Assembly: GCF_014697425.1 (NCBI RefSeq)
Contig: NZ_JACJRU010000016.1
Location: forward strand, 1 to 64,000
DNA from: Nostoc sp. FACHB-110
Lineage (GTDB): Bacteria; Cyanobacteriota; Cyanobacteriia; Cyanobacteriales; Nostocaceae
Length of the DNA: 64,000 nt
Direction of reading: 5' to 3'
The translations under genes and the position numbers were made by a program. Positions 34,405-42,749 of the stretch are shown here, piece by piece; position 1 is the first letter of the stretch, and the number at the start of each line of letters is the position of its first letter. Under the pieces are notes generated by a model. It worked only from the letters and a program-made list of their open reading frames with translations, made no database searches and had not been told where the DNA came from.

Positions 34405-35607
34405 ATGTCAAATCATCGTTATCCACCTGCCTACTTACGTTACCTCAAAGCCAGGTTATTGAATTTTAGCAAGCCTGCTTTTTGGGGAACGGCTATTTTT
34501 TTATCAGTGCTAGGGTTGGTAATTCGAGAATACTGGACTAACCCAGATGCGTTTACCTACAAACACAACAGCACAGCCACAGTTAACAATACTAGTGATT
34601 CTTTGTCAGAAGAAGAAAAAGCGATCGCAGCAGATATTGATAACTTACCAGTACTTTATAATGATGTGGAAAAAGCCACTGGGCCCATTACCATTCTTCC
34701 GCCTAAAGACAACTCCAAAGCAAATCAAGGTAAAAATCTATTACAAACTTTAATTAATCAACAAAAATCTGCAAAAAATTCAGCACTGACTCCTAGTGTA
34801 CCAAGCAGTAATAACTCATCTTTAACAGATGATAACAATCCCTTCATCACCCAAACCGAAAATCTTCTACGCTTCGGCACACTCAATAATAACACTCAGC
34901 TTTCTGCTAACTCATCACAGCCCCAAGGAATCACAACCAACTCGGAAACTGTAGGTGTTGGAGTTAATCAAACTCCCAAAACTCCTTACACTTCAATTAG
35001 TGCTTCAACATCAATACTGCAACAACCAGCCAATCAATCACTGTCTACTTTAAACGGCGGTGCTGTGAATTCTAATAATACTTTAGGGCAAAATTCCTAT
35101 AACGGAATTCCGCAAAATTTATCTAATAATAGTACGACTTCAGTTTTGGGTAATTCTGTTGGGCAAACTTCTTATAACGGAGTTCAACAAAATTTATCTA
35201 CTAATAACCAGAATTTTGTACCTAATACAAATCCAAATTTAAATAATATTACAGGCTATATTCAGCCAACTGTACCTAATACTTCACTGAGTTCTTACAA
35301 CGGTGTAAATTCTGTTCAGTCATTACCTAACCAAGTACCGTCAACAACTATTACACAACCTGTTACTTCATCTGTACCAACTAATACTCAAACCTACTCA
35401 GCCCCACCTTCCTATCCAGTAATTAGTCCAAATCAACTTACGCCTCCAACTCCAGCCAGTTATACAAACTCAAACTATGGGTATTTCAGAAATCAAATAC
35501 CACAGTCTAGTTTTTCCGTTCCCGCACAGTCTACCACTGGTGTTCAAGGAAGTGGCTATTCATCTCCTAACACTGGTGGAGTGCAAAATAAACCCTATGG
35601 TTATTAG
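34405..35607 (+). CDS. Asn/Ser/Thr/Pro-rich membrane-anchored protein of unknown function
   Basis: From the ATG at 34405 (MSNHRYPP) the protein has about 400 residues. A GTG-started extension from 34345 is unlikely. One membrane anchor near residues 33-50 (GTAIFLSVLGLVIREYW) follows a basic 30-residue cytoplasmic end. The remaining 350 residues are low complexity, rich in Asn, Ser, Thr, Gln and Pro, with motifs such as NSYNGIPQNLSNNS and TSYNGVQQNLSTNN in loose repetition. It looks like a periplasmic or cell-wall spanning linker. No family was recognised. MITE-like copy B starts 11 bases after its stop. Confidence 0.7.
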   Translation: MSNHRYPPAYLRYLKARLLNFSKPAFWGTAIFLSVLGLVIREYWTNPDAFTYKHNSTATVNNTSDSLSEEEKAIAADIDNLPVLYNDVEKATGPITILPPKDNSKANQGKNLLQTLINQQKSAKNSALTPSVPSSNNSSLTDDNNPFITQTENLLRFGTLNNNTQLSANSSQPQGITTNSETVGVGVNQTPKTPYTSISASTSILQQPANQSLSTLNGGAVNSNNTLGQNSYNGIPQNLSNNSTTSVLGNSVGQTSYNGVQQNLSTNNQNFVPNTNPNLNNITGYIQPTVPNTSLSSYNGVNSVQSLPNQVPSTTITQPVTSSVPTNTQTYSAPPSYPVISPNQLTPPTPASYTNSNYGYFRNQIPQSSFSVPAQSTTGVQGSGYSSPNTGGVQNKPYGY

Positions 35608-35618
35608 TCTTTTAAGAC

Positions 35619-35709
35619 AGGACTTACGCACAGCCTACGGAAAATCGAACCACAGAGACGCAGAGTTCACGGAGAAATAAGAGTTTGAGAGTTTTTTTGC
35701 GTAAGTCCT
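35619..35709. repeat. 91-bp MITE-like dispersed element, copy B
   Basis: The reverse complement of this unit matches copy A (4073-4163) at 90 of 91 bases by eye. Ends are AGGACTTACGCA and TGCGTAAGTCCT. Relative to its upstream gene, copy B has the same orientation as copy A has to the SDR gene. Both start within 12 bases of a stop codon and both carry GAGTTTTTTTGCG near the distal end. Confidence 0.85.
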
Positions 35710-35842
35710 ATAAGAATAGTTTCAGAGTGCAAGTGTGTATGGGTGAATGGGTTTTTAACAAATAGAAAAACGATGTTGAGTAATTAATTTTGTTTACTTA
35801 CTTAGGGATTTTATCTTATTGCACACAATTTAGGGTGTTGAG

Positions 35843-35873
35843 ATACCCGACTTTTTTTAGGTCGGGTATTTTG
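35843..35873 (+). terminator. intrinsic terminator hairpin
   Basis: ATACCCGAC at 35843-35851 pairs perfectly with GTCGGGTAT at 35861-35869 across the T-rich loop TTTTTTTAG. A short T-run follows. It ends the plus-strand transcript of the Asn/Ser-rich membrane protein, after the intervening repeat element. Confidence 0.7.
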
Positions 35874-35937
35874 TCTCTCACAAATGATTTTAGATTCTAT
35901 ATAATTTAAAATCTGAAATTTAACATCCAAAATTATT

Positions 35938-36645
35938 ATGAGACCTTATCACCATATCCCCATTGTTGAATGCGGTGAATCTTTAGTAGCAATTCCTTTG
36001 GAATTATTTGCGGTGGAATCGCCCCATCCTTATGAAAAATTGGGTGCTACTTATGGCGAATATTCTCCTTATTTTCTTCGTCAGACTGTCGTGGAAAATT
36101 TAATCCAAGCTCAAAATTACTTGGAGTCTGTGCATCCTAATTGGCTGATTCAAATTTTTGATGGATATCGCCCGGTGAATGTGCAGCAGTTTATGGTGGA
36201 TTATAGCTTTGCCACAGCTGTAAAAGAGCGAGGACTGACTGAAGCGGAATTATCAGCAATTCAACGTCAAGAAATTTGGGAGGCGGTTTACCAAATTTGG
36301 GCAGTTCCGAGTCTGGATGAAAAAACTCCGCCGCCTCACAGTACAGGGGCAGCAGTGGATGTGACGTTAGTTGATGATGCAGGTTTAGTCGTAGATATGG
36401 GTTCGCCTATTGATGAGTTGTCAGAGCGATCGCATCCTAATTACTATATCAATCATCCCCATCCACAAGCACAACATTATCATACCAATCGTCAGCTATT
36501 AAATGATGTCATGTTAAAAGCTGGCTTTCAACGCAATCCTAAAGAGTGGTGGCATTTTTGTTTTGGAGACCAAATGTGGGCGTGGCTGAATAATCAAGCA
36601 AATCCAGCTAATAACTTTACAGCCCGTTATGGTCGAATTCTCTAA
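35938..36645 (+). CDS. D-alanyl-D-alanine dipeptidase (VanX/DdpX, M15D)
   Basis: Zinc dipeptidase of 235 residues that splits D-Ala-D-Ala; relatives serve in vancomycin resistance or in D-Ala recycling. Zinc ligands are visible in HSTGAAVDVTL (His, Asp) and EWWHFCFGD (His), with the catalytic Glu in EWWHF. IFDGYRPVNVQ holds the conserved arginine. No signal peptide was found, so it is probably cytoplasmic and used in recycling. There is no vanH or vanA neighbour, which argues against a resistance cluster. Confidence 0.9.
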   Translation: MRPYHHIPIVECGESLVAIPLELFAVESPHPYEKLGATYGEYSPYFLRQTVVENLIQAQNYLESVHPNWLIQIFDGYRPVNVQQFMVDYSFATAVKERGLTEAELSAIQRQEIWEAVYQIWAVPSLDEKTPPPHSTGAAVDVTLVDDAGLVVDMGSPIDELSERSHPNYYINHPHPQAQHYHTNRQLLNDVMLKAGFQRNPKEWWHFCFGDQMWAWLNNQANPANNFTARYGRIL

Positions 36646-36702
36646 CAAAGTGCTGAGTCAGCTTTCTTTGATGATTTAAATAGCCTGATTTTTGATACTA
36701 TG

Positions 36703-36712
36703 ATGATATCAT
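36703..36712. promoter_or_regulatory. palindromic operator candidate before the SPFH-RHH pair
   Basis: ATGATATCAT is a perfect 10-base palindrome 29 bases before the SPFH start codon, flanked by a further TGATAT (36715-36720) and GATACTATGAT. The spacing and AT-rich symmetry suit a ribbon-helix-helix operator. The natural candidate regulator is the Arc-like protein encoded by the second gene. This is inference. Confidence 0.35.
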
Positions 36713-36741
36713 AATGATATAAAATTGGGCTGAGAAAACCT

Positions 36742-37683
36742 ATGGAACAAAAAATTAAGGAATTTCCTGCGTTCAAGGTCAACGGCTTCATCATGTTGGC
36801 TGTAGTAGTGGCATTGATACTAATTGGCGGGTGGTATCTAGTGTCTAGTGTGCAAGGGTTAGAAGCTGTACTTGCAAGAGGCTTGAAAGTTACTGATTTT
36901 ATCGGTGGTGAAGATAGCGTTGCCGAGCTTGTTGCTTGGTTAGCTGCAACGCTCTTGGTTGTTATTATCCCGTCGCTGTCGGGCTTCTTTAGTGTTGAGC
37001 CTAATCAAGCGGTGGTGTTGGTACTGTTTGGAAAATACGTGGGCAGCGTGCGCTCTTCTGGCTTCTGGTGGACAAATCCCTTTGTGAGCAAGCAAAAGAT
37101 TTCGTTACGGGTTCGCAACTTCAACAGTAAAATCATTAAAGTTAATGATGCAGAAGGTAGCCCAATTGAAATTGCGGCGGTTGTTGTTTGGCAGGTTTTT
37201 GATTCCGCTAAGTCAAAGTTTGCCGTCGATGATTACTCTGAATTTGTCGCTATTCAAAGTGAAACTGCTATTCGGTCTTTAGCTATTCGCTATCCCTACG
37301 ACAGTTCAGATGAAACAAATACTCCTTCGCTCCGGGGAATTCCTGATGAAATCGCTCACGCCCTGCAAAAAGAACTCCAAGCTCGTTTGGAAGTAACGGG
37401 TGTAGAAGTAATTGAAGCACGGCTGTCGCATCTTGCCTATGCACCAGAAATCGCTCAAGTTATGCTGCGACGACAGCAAGCAAAAGCTCTAATTGATGCG
37501 CGACGGCAGATTGTTGAAGGTGCAGTCGGGATGGTGAATGAAGCGTTGAATCGTCTGGCGACTGAACAAATGGTCAATTTGGATGACGAGCGCAAAGCTT
37601 CTATGATTAATAACCTGTTGGTTGTCCTCACCTCTGAGCAAACTGCCCAACCCGTTATCAATGCTGGAACGCTTTATAACTAA
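36742..37683 (+). CDS. SPFH/band 7 membrane protein (stomatin-like)
   Basis: SPFH-domain protein of 313 residues. Two N-terminal membrane segments (about residues 16-35 and 62-80) precede the band 7 domain, which opens FFSVEPNQAVVLVLFGKYVG. It continues SGFWWTNPF, IEIAAVVVWQVFD and ALQKELQARLEVTGVEVIEARLSHLAYA, then a coiled C-terminus rich in QAKALIDARRQIVEGA. Such proteins oligomerise in membrane microdomains and scaffold proteases or transporters. It forms a two-gene unit with the Arc-like gene 3 bases downstream. Confidence 0.9.
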   Translation: MEQKIKEFPAFKVNGFIMLAVVVALILIGGWYLVSSVQGLEAVLARGLKVTDFIGGEDSVAELVAWLAATLLVVIIPSLSGFFSVEPNQAVVLVLFGKYVGSVRSSGFWWTNPFVSKQKISLRVRNFNSKIIKVNDAEGSPIEIAAVVVWQVFDSAKSKFAVDDYSEFVAIQSETAIRSLAIRYPYDSSDETNTPSLRGIPDEIAHALQKELQARLEVTGVEVIEARLSHLAYAPEIAQVMLRRQQAKALIDARRQIVEGAVGMVNEALNRLATEQMVNLDDERKASMINNLLVVLTSEQTAQPVINAGTLYN

Positions 37684-37686
37684 AAA

Positions 37687-37863
37687 ATGGGACAAAAAAA
37701 ACGATTTTTGTTACGTCTGGATGAGAAACTTTACGAGACAGTCGAGAAATGGTCAGCAGATGAACTCAGAAGTGTAAATGCACAGATTGAGTATTTGTTA
37801 ACCGAGGCTGTGAAGAAGGCAGGACGCTGGAAACAAGATAAGGGGCAATCAGAGCAAGAGTAA
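37687..37863 (+). CDS. Arc-family ribbon-helix-helix protein
   Basis: A 58-residue basic protein (MGQKKRFLLRLDEKLYETVE, then KWSADELRSVNAQIEYLLTE, then AVKKAGR). The FLLRLDEKL strand and RSVNAQIEYLL helix match Arc/MetJ-type DNA-binding proteins. Its ATG is 3 bases after the SPFH stop, so it is co-translated or nearly so. It could autoregulate the pair or be an antitoxin-like protein, but no toxin-like gene is adjacent. Confidence 0.8.
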   Translation: MGQKKRFLLRLDEKLYETVEKWSADELRSVNAQIEYLLTEAVKKAGRWKQDKGQSEQE

Positions 37864-37978
37864 GAAAAATTTGTATTTTATAAATGAGTCTTACTCATAC
37901 TCTTATTTTGGCAAAGGTATTAAGCTGATAAATATACTTGTATTCAATGGAAACAACTCCATTCCCAACTCCCTATTA

Positions 37979-38452
37979 TTAAGCATCTTCGGGATTAAGT
38001 TGTTTTAGTTCATCTGTAGTTAACGTGCCGATTGGACTCCAAACCAAATAGGGAATCAGCAATACAGTTGCTAGTAGTGAAATTGGAATAACACATACAG
38101 CCAAAACAAGGGCTGAAACTAACCCAACTAATCCCAGAGTTTCGCCAACTTTCAAACTGCGGAATCTCAGCATCAGTGGGATGTAGGCAATGGTGATAAT
38201 TTCTACGAACAGGTATAAACCCATCAGCAACCAAGTAATCAAACTTCCGGGGTTATTTTGCCAGACAATATTAGCCGAAATCGCGCCGCAAATAAAAATT
38301 GCCGTCCAAATAAAGGGGATCAGAGGTTCAAAAACTAGCCATTGTGGGCGGCTTAAATGAGCGAACCATTTCACATCACGCGGTGTGATAAAAAAACTAC
38401 CAAAGGCAATTAACAAAGCGATCGCGCCAATGATTACACCAGATGAAATCAT
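37979..38452 (-). CDS. TspO/MBR family protein, copy 1
   Basis: Integral membrane protein of 157 residues with five predicted helices. TspO-type patches are HLSRPQWLVFEP, IPFIWTAIFICGAISANIVW and the C-terminal LIPYLVWSPIGTLTTDELKQLNP. The family binds porphyrins and steroid-like ligands and is linked to tetrapyrrole and stress control. The sequence is a divergent form, so ligand is uncertain. A paralogue of identical length lies 178 bases upstream. Confidence 0.8.
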   Translation of the reverse strand: MISSGVIIGAIALLIAFGSFFITPRDVKWFAHLSRPQWLVFEPLIPFIWTAIFICGAISANIVWQNNPGSLITWLLMGLYLFVEIITIAYIPLMLRFRSLKVGETLGLVGLVSALVLAVCVIPISLLATVLLIPYLVWSPIGTLTTDELKQLNPEDA

Positions 38453-38630
38453 GTTTTTACCCTTTTGGTGATGTCACATCTTATAGCCATTGCAGATTTG
38501 AGGACATCAACAGATGAGAAAACATAGATAAAACACAGCTTTTAGCTCTATCACCTGTTACCCTATTACCTGCTTTACCTGCCATTTTGACAATATCAGG
38601 TAGGGGTGAAATCAATCGCAGGTTTGATAC

Positions 38631-39104
38631 TTAAACATCTTGAGGATTAAGACTCATCATCTGCCAAGTTGTATAAGTACCAATAGGACTCCAAAGTAAA
38701 AAAGGTACAAGTAACAATGCCGCCCAACCAGAAACAGGTAATACAGCCAGCGTTAATATCAGTCCAATAATAAAACCTGCACCACCAATTATTGTGCCTG
38801 CCTGAAGGCTCTGCAGGCGAAACATCACAGGCGTATAGGCAATAATCGCAATTTCTAAAATTAAGTATAAACTCATCAATAGCCATGTGGATGTTGTACT
38901 TGGGTTACGTTCCCAGACAATATAAGCCGACCAGCCACCACAAATAAAAATCACAGTCCAGATAATCGGAATTGCCGCTTCAAAGGTTAGCCATCTCGGC
39001 CTTTGTAAGCGTTTGAACCATTGGCGATCGCTAGGTTGAATTAAATTAGCACCCAAAGCTACTAATATGGCTACACCCCCAATTACCATCCAAGATTTAA
39101 TCAT
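38631..39104 (-). CDS. TspO/MBR family protein, copy 2
   Basis: Paralogue of the 37979 gene, also 157 residues, sharing the same layout: RLQRPRWLTFEAAIPIIWTVIFICGG, then IAYTPVMFRLQSLQ, then LLVPFLLWSPIGTYTTWQMMSLNP. The two are clearly a tandem duplication, by eye about half identical. The intergenic 178 bases have no clear terminator, so they may be co-transcribed. Conservation of the WSPIGT end in both suggests both are functional. Confidence 0.8.
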   Translation of the reverse strand: MIKSWMVIGGVAILVALGANLIQPSDRQWFKRLQRPRWLTFEAAIPIIWTVIFICGGWSAYIVWERNPSTTSTWLLMSLYLILEIAIIAYTPVMFRLQSLQAGTIIGGAGFIIGLILTLAVLPVSGWAALLLVPFLLWSPIGTYTTWQMMSLNPQDV

Positions 39105-40305
39105 CCTTTTATTCCTTGTAATTCTGCCTATCCCGGAAATATCACCATTTATAGTCTGATTTTCTCAATTTAGTTCAGAATTACTCATCACCCCTGAGTC
39201 TGATAACTTCATTTCAGTCAGAGATATTTATGATTTATATAACGCGATGTGCGACTTAATTCTGATATTTGTCAATCTGATTCTGCAATAGTCAATATAG
39301 CCATACCGTTTGATTTTTCTACTTATATTAATTCACGAAATTACTGAACCAAATAACTTTTTCTGTTCACCCATTCGTCTAATTTTTCGGCGTTGCATAA
39401 ATGCGGGATGAAATCATAAAATTCCAACTTTAAAAATCTTGCTCTTTGCGCCTTTGCGCGGCAGTCGCTACCCTGCGGGAACGCTTTCAGCGAACAAGTC
39501 GGCAGAGCCGCCCAACGCGCTGCCTTGCCTCTGCGCGTTAGCGTTAGCGGGGCGTAGCCCGACAAAAATTATCCCTGTAATCAGCAACACCAATTTTTCC
39601 ATATCAAGGGTATAACTTGCTCATTTTTGCTAGATAAAGCACCTTTAAATATTCATCATACATATCAAAGATATTTCAATCTTTTTTAAAGTTTTACACC
39701 TTGAAGTATGCTATTAACACAACAGTTAATTTGATTAGTAAAACACGATTAAAGATATTTAAATTCATTTAAAAACAAGAATCACTAGATTGAATCACAT
39801 TTTTTACTGTATTGCATCTTCCATAAGTTAGAAATAAAACACTACTAATTTATAAAATTTATCTTCGTAGAAAATTGATAAAACAATAGCTTAACTTCAA
39901 AGTAATTACTGATTTAGGTTTTAGCAGTAGTTGATAGCATTTTACTAACAAAGAATTTAATTACCGCCATCTTATGTCAGTAACAGTATTAATTAATACT
40001 TATCTATAAGACTCTATTTGATTTATGAAAAAAATCATTACATCCAGATCAATCTTCTTTCCTATTCTCCATTCCCCTAACCCTACTCCCTACCTACACC
40101 ACTAGATTCAGATATCAAACCGGATTCTTGTATAAGTTGATGATGTTCTGAAGACAACATTAAATCCCAATACAGTTCAGGTAAGCATTTTTTCTTTTGC
40201 TGCTCTTCGTTTCCTGTTTCTTTGCCTTAATAGAGAAGCTTTCTTAACTGAACCATATTGCCTGAAAACTTAGTTTTATTTTTACAACGACTAATACATT
40301 TACGT
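39105..40305. other. 1.2-kb gap with composite repeats and a possible gene remnant
   Basis: Longest non-coding stretch in the window. Bases 39441-39563 are a GC-richer composite of cyanobacterial repeats (CCTTTGCGCGGCAGTCGCTA, AGAGCCGCCCAACGCGC, GTTAGCGTTAGCGGGGCGTA). The rest is very AT-rich. A coding-like fragment on the minus strand at 40083-40223 is listed separately. No tRNA, IS or intact gene was recognised. The isochorismatase-fold gene's promoter must lie near the right end. Confidence 0.5.
40083..40223 (-). pseudogene. possible C-terminal remnant of a lost gene
   Basis: On the minus strand a frame opening after a TAA reads GKETGNEEQQKKKCLPELYW and goes on to DLMLSSEHHQLIQESGLISE before TAG at 40083. 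The Leu, His and Glu pattern of the middle looks like a genuine C-terminal helix rather than random AT-rich translation. No start codon or upstream continuation is visible. It could equally be chance. I do not recognise a family. Confidence 0.2.
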
Positions 40306-40920
40306 ATGGAACCTCGCAAAACGGCATTGATTTTAATTGGCTATCAAAATGATTACTTCTCACCCAATGGAATTCTCTATGGAGTAGTGGAGGAATCAGC
40401 CAAAGTCACCAATGTCATATCCAACACTGTGCATCTGCTTCAATGCCTTACCTCTTCACCTGCATTAATAATTACAACCCCAATATTTTTTACATCTAAC
40501 TACGAAGAATTAATTGAACCAATTGGTATTTTGAAAACTATCAAAGAAGTCAATGCTTTTCAGATGGGAACCCCAGGTTCAGAAACAATTGAACAACTAC
40601 ATCCTTTTAAAGACCGAATTTTAGAAGTACCTGGTAAACGAGGATTTAATGCGTTTATCAATACTAACCTTAATGAAATTCTCAAACAGCAAAACATAAC
40701 AAATGTGGTCATAGCTGGTGCTGTGACATCTATATGTATTGACTCTACAGGTAGGTCAGCTCACGAAAAAGGCTATCATGTGACAATTTTGTCTGATTGC
40801 ACTTCTGCTCGTACCATATTTGAACAAGAATTTTATTGTGCTAGTATTTTTCCTTTGTATGCAGATGTGATGACTCATAAAGAACTCCTCAACCGTTTAG
40901 AGTTAACAGTGCCTACGTGA
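40306..40920 (+). CDS. isochorismatase-fold (cysteine hydrolase family) protein with altered active site
   Basis: About 204 residues from the ATG at 40306 (MEPRKTALILIGYQNDYF); the longer TTG-started frame adds 16 residues of doubtful value. Isochorismatase-type hydrolases use an Asp-Lys-Cys triad. Here Lys111 (EVPGKRGFNAF) and Cys144 (VTSICIDSTGRSA) are present, but the Asp of the usual LIDxQNDF is Gly12 in LIGYQNDYF. It may be inactive, use another acid, or bind rather than hydrolyse. It lies upstream of a PAS kinase with 250 bases between. The substrate is not known. Confidence 0.82.
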   Translation: MEPRKTALILIGYQNDYFSPNGILYGVVEESAKVTNVISNTVHLLQCLTSSPALIITTPIFFTSNYEELIEPIGILKTIKEVNAFQMGTPGSETIEQLHPFKDRILEVPGKRGFNAFINTNLNEILKQQNITNVVIAGAVTSICIDSTGRSAHEKGYHVTILSDCTSARTIFEQEFYCASIFPLYADVMTHKELLNRLELTVPT

Positions 40921-41167
40921 AATATTCATTCTGAAATTACTTTTAATCATAGATTCCTTTAACGTTATGTCAGTTATTGAGTCGTAGCGTTAAAGTTCTG
41001 CGTCTTGTGTTGAATGAAATATGTCTCGAAAATAAGCACATTTATCTTAGCCCGCATTCTATCGGATTAATTTTTCAATCAGGGTCTCTTGAAGAAGGTG
41101 TTTTCTAGTATGAGAGCGAGACAAGATTCAGTCAAACCTGTCAAATCCTCCACAACCAGATTTTTAT

Positions 41168-42625
41168 ATGAAACCCGATTTTTTGGCTGACAACGAGCTA
41201 CATACCCAGATTCAATACCGTTTAATCGAAAAAATATCAGAATCAGAAAGACGATATAGAGAACTAGTCGAAAATCTGCGTGAAATTGTTTTTAAATGTG
41301 ATCGTGCTGGTAATTTTACATTGTTGAATAAAGCTTGGACTCTCACTTTAGGATATGATGCCTTAGAATGCTTAAATCGTCCGATTGACGATTACTTGCA
41401 CGCGGAAGATAGAGAAATTTGGCTCAATTTTTTAGAACAAATACATCATAAAAGTGACCTAACTTGTAAGGAATTAAGGTTTCATCATCAAAACACCGAA
41501 ATTATCTGGTTAGAATTGTCGGCTCGCTGTGAGGCTCAAGGCGAAATTTCTGGTTCTTTAACCAATATCACCGATCGCAAACGAGCGCAAGCTGCATTAC
41601 GAGAGGCCAACGAAGCATTACAAATCCGAATTCAGCAATTAAGATTTGAAAATATTGAACGGAAACAAACAGAAGCCACACTCTTAGAATCAAGAGAACA
41701 GTTAAAGCAGCAAAAACAGCAACTAGAAGCAACCTTAAAAGAACTCAGAAAAACCCAAACTAAACTAATTCAAGCTGAAAAAATGTCCAGTTTGGGTCAA
41801 CTAGTTGCGGGAATTGCCCATGAAATCAATAACCCAATTAACTTTATTTATGGTAACATCATCCACGCCAATGAATATATTAAAGAGTTGTTAGATTTAG
41901 TTTGTATTTACCAGCAACATTATACTGAACCAGCAGAGGAAGTTAAAAAAAAGATAAAAAAAATAGATTTGAATTTCCTTCTATCTGACCTACCTAAAAT
42001 TATGAATTCTATGCAAATAGGGGCAGATAGAATTTGTGAAATTGTCATGTCTCTTCGCAACTTTTCGCGCTTAGATGAAGCAGAAATTAAAGCTGTTGAT
42101 ATTCATGAAGGTATTGATAGCACTTTAATGATTTTACAAAGTAGACTCAAAGGTTCCAAAACTTGCCCGCCGATTGAATTGATTAGACAATATGGCACAT
42201 TACCTTTAGTGGAGTGCTATGCTGGTCAATTAAATCAGGTATTTATGAATTTGCTGAGTAATGCTATTGATGCAGTTTTGTACCCTTGTAAAAATACTGA
42301 TGGAGGAAATCAAAATCATGTATTAGAGCCAGAAAATTCCCACATTCCTAGTATCCAGATTGTGACTGATATTTATAACAATAATTATGTCACAATCCGG
42401 ATTATTGATAATGGGATTGGGATGTCAGAAGAAACGAGAAAACAAATTTTTGACCCATTTTTTACGACAAAGCCAGTGGGTCAAGGTACAGGCTTAGGTC
42501 TTTCTATTAGTTATCAAATAGTTGTGGAGAAACACGGGGGAATATTAGAGTGTTCCTCAGAGCTAGGTAAAGGTACGGAGTTTTTAATTCAGTTGCCGAT
42601 TTCGCTGGCAAATATACTTGGATGA
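41168..42625 (+). CDS. PAS-domain sensor histidine kinase
   Basis: Soluble hybrid-free histidine kinase of 485 residues. A PAS domain occupies about residues 22-135 (YRELVENLREIVFKCDRAGN). A coiled coil (about 140-210) follows. The H-box is AGIAHEINNPINF, the N-box is NQVFMNLLSNAIDAV, the G1 box is IDNGIGMS and G2 is GTGLGLSISYQI. All catalytic motifs are intact. No transmembrane segment was seen, so it senses a cytosolic cue. No response regulator gene is adjacent. It precedes the carbamoyltransferase-methyltransferase gene by about 125 bases on the same strand. Confidence 0.92.
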   Translation: MKPDFLADNELHTQIQYRLIEKISESERRYRELVENLREIVFKCDRAGNFTLLNKAWTLTLGYDALECLNRPIDDYLHAEDREIWLNFLEQIHHKSDLTCKELRFHHQNTEIIWLELSARCEAQGEISGSLTNITDRKRAQAALREANEALQIRIQQLRFENIERKQTEATLLESREQLKQQKQQLEATLKELRKTQTKLIQAEKMSSLGQLVAGIAHEINNPINFIYGNIIHANEYIKELLDLVCIYQQHYTEPAEEVKKKIKKIDLNFLLSDLPKIMNSMQIGADRICEIVMSLRNFSRLDEAEIKAVDIHEGIDSTLMILQSRLKGSKTCPPIELIRQYGTLPLVECYAGQLNQVFMNLLSNAIDAVLYPCKNTDGGNQNHVLEPENSHIPSIQIVTDIYNNNYVTIRIIDNGIGMSEETRKQIFDPFFTTKPVGQGTGLGLSISYQIVVEKHGGILECSSELGKGTEFLIQLPISLANILG

Positions 42626-42749
42626 TTATATTGGGTTAGACAAAAATTTAGTTCCAGAGTAAGTACCTATTTTTGATGGCTGATTAAAGAGTCAATTTTG
42701 AGCAACAAACTTCAAAAGGGCAATTTCTATTACAAGAGGCAATAAAGTA

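Larger units (their letters stand above)
35608..35937. other. intergenic region with element copy B and a terminator
   Basis: Contains the second 91-base element at 35619-35709 and the terminator at 35843-35873. The last 60 bases are AT-rich and should hold the dipeptidase promoter. No open frame of interest. Confidence 0.4.

Noticed and set aside
35938..36645. D-Ala-D-Ala dipeptidase considered as part of a vancomycin-resistance cluster
   Set aside because: No vanH, vanA/ligase or two-component regulator genes are adjacent.
39341..39565. 74-residue minus-strand open frame in the long gap
   Set aside because: It overlaps the composite dispersed repeat and reads as repeat translation, not a protein.
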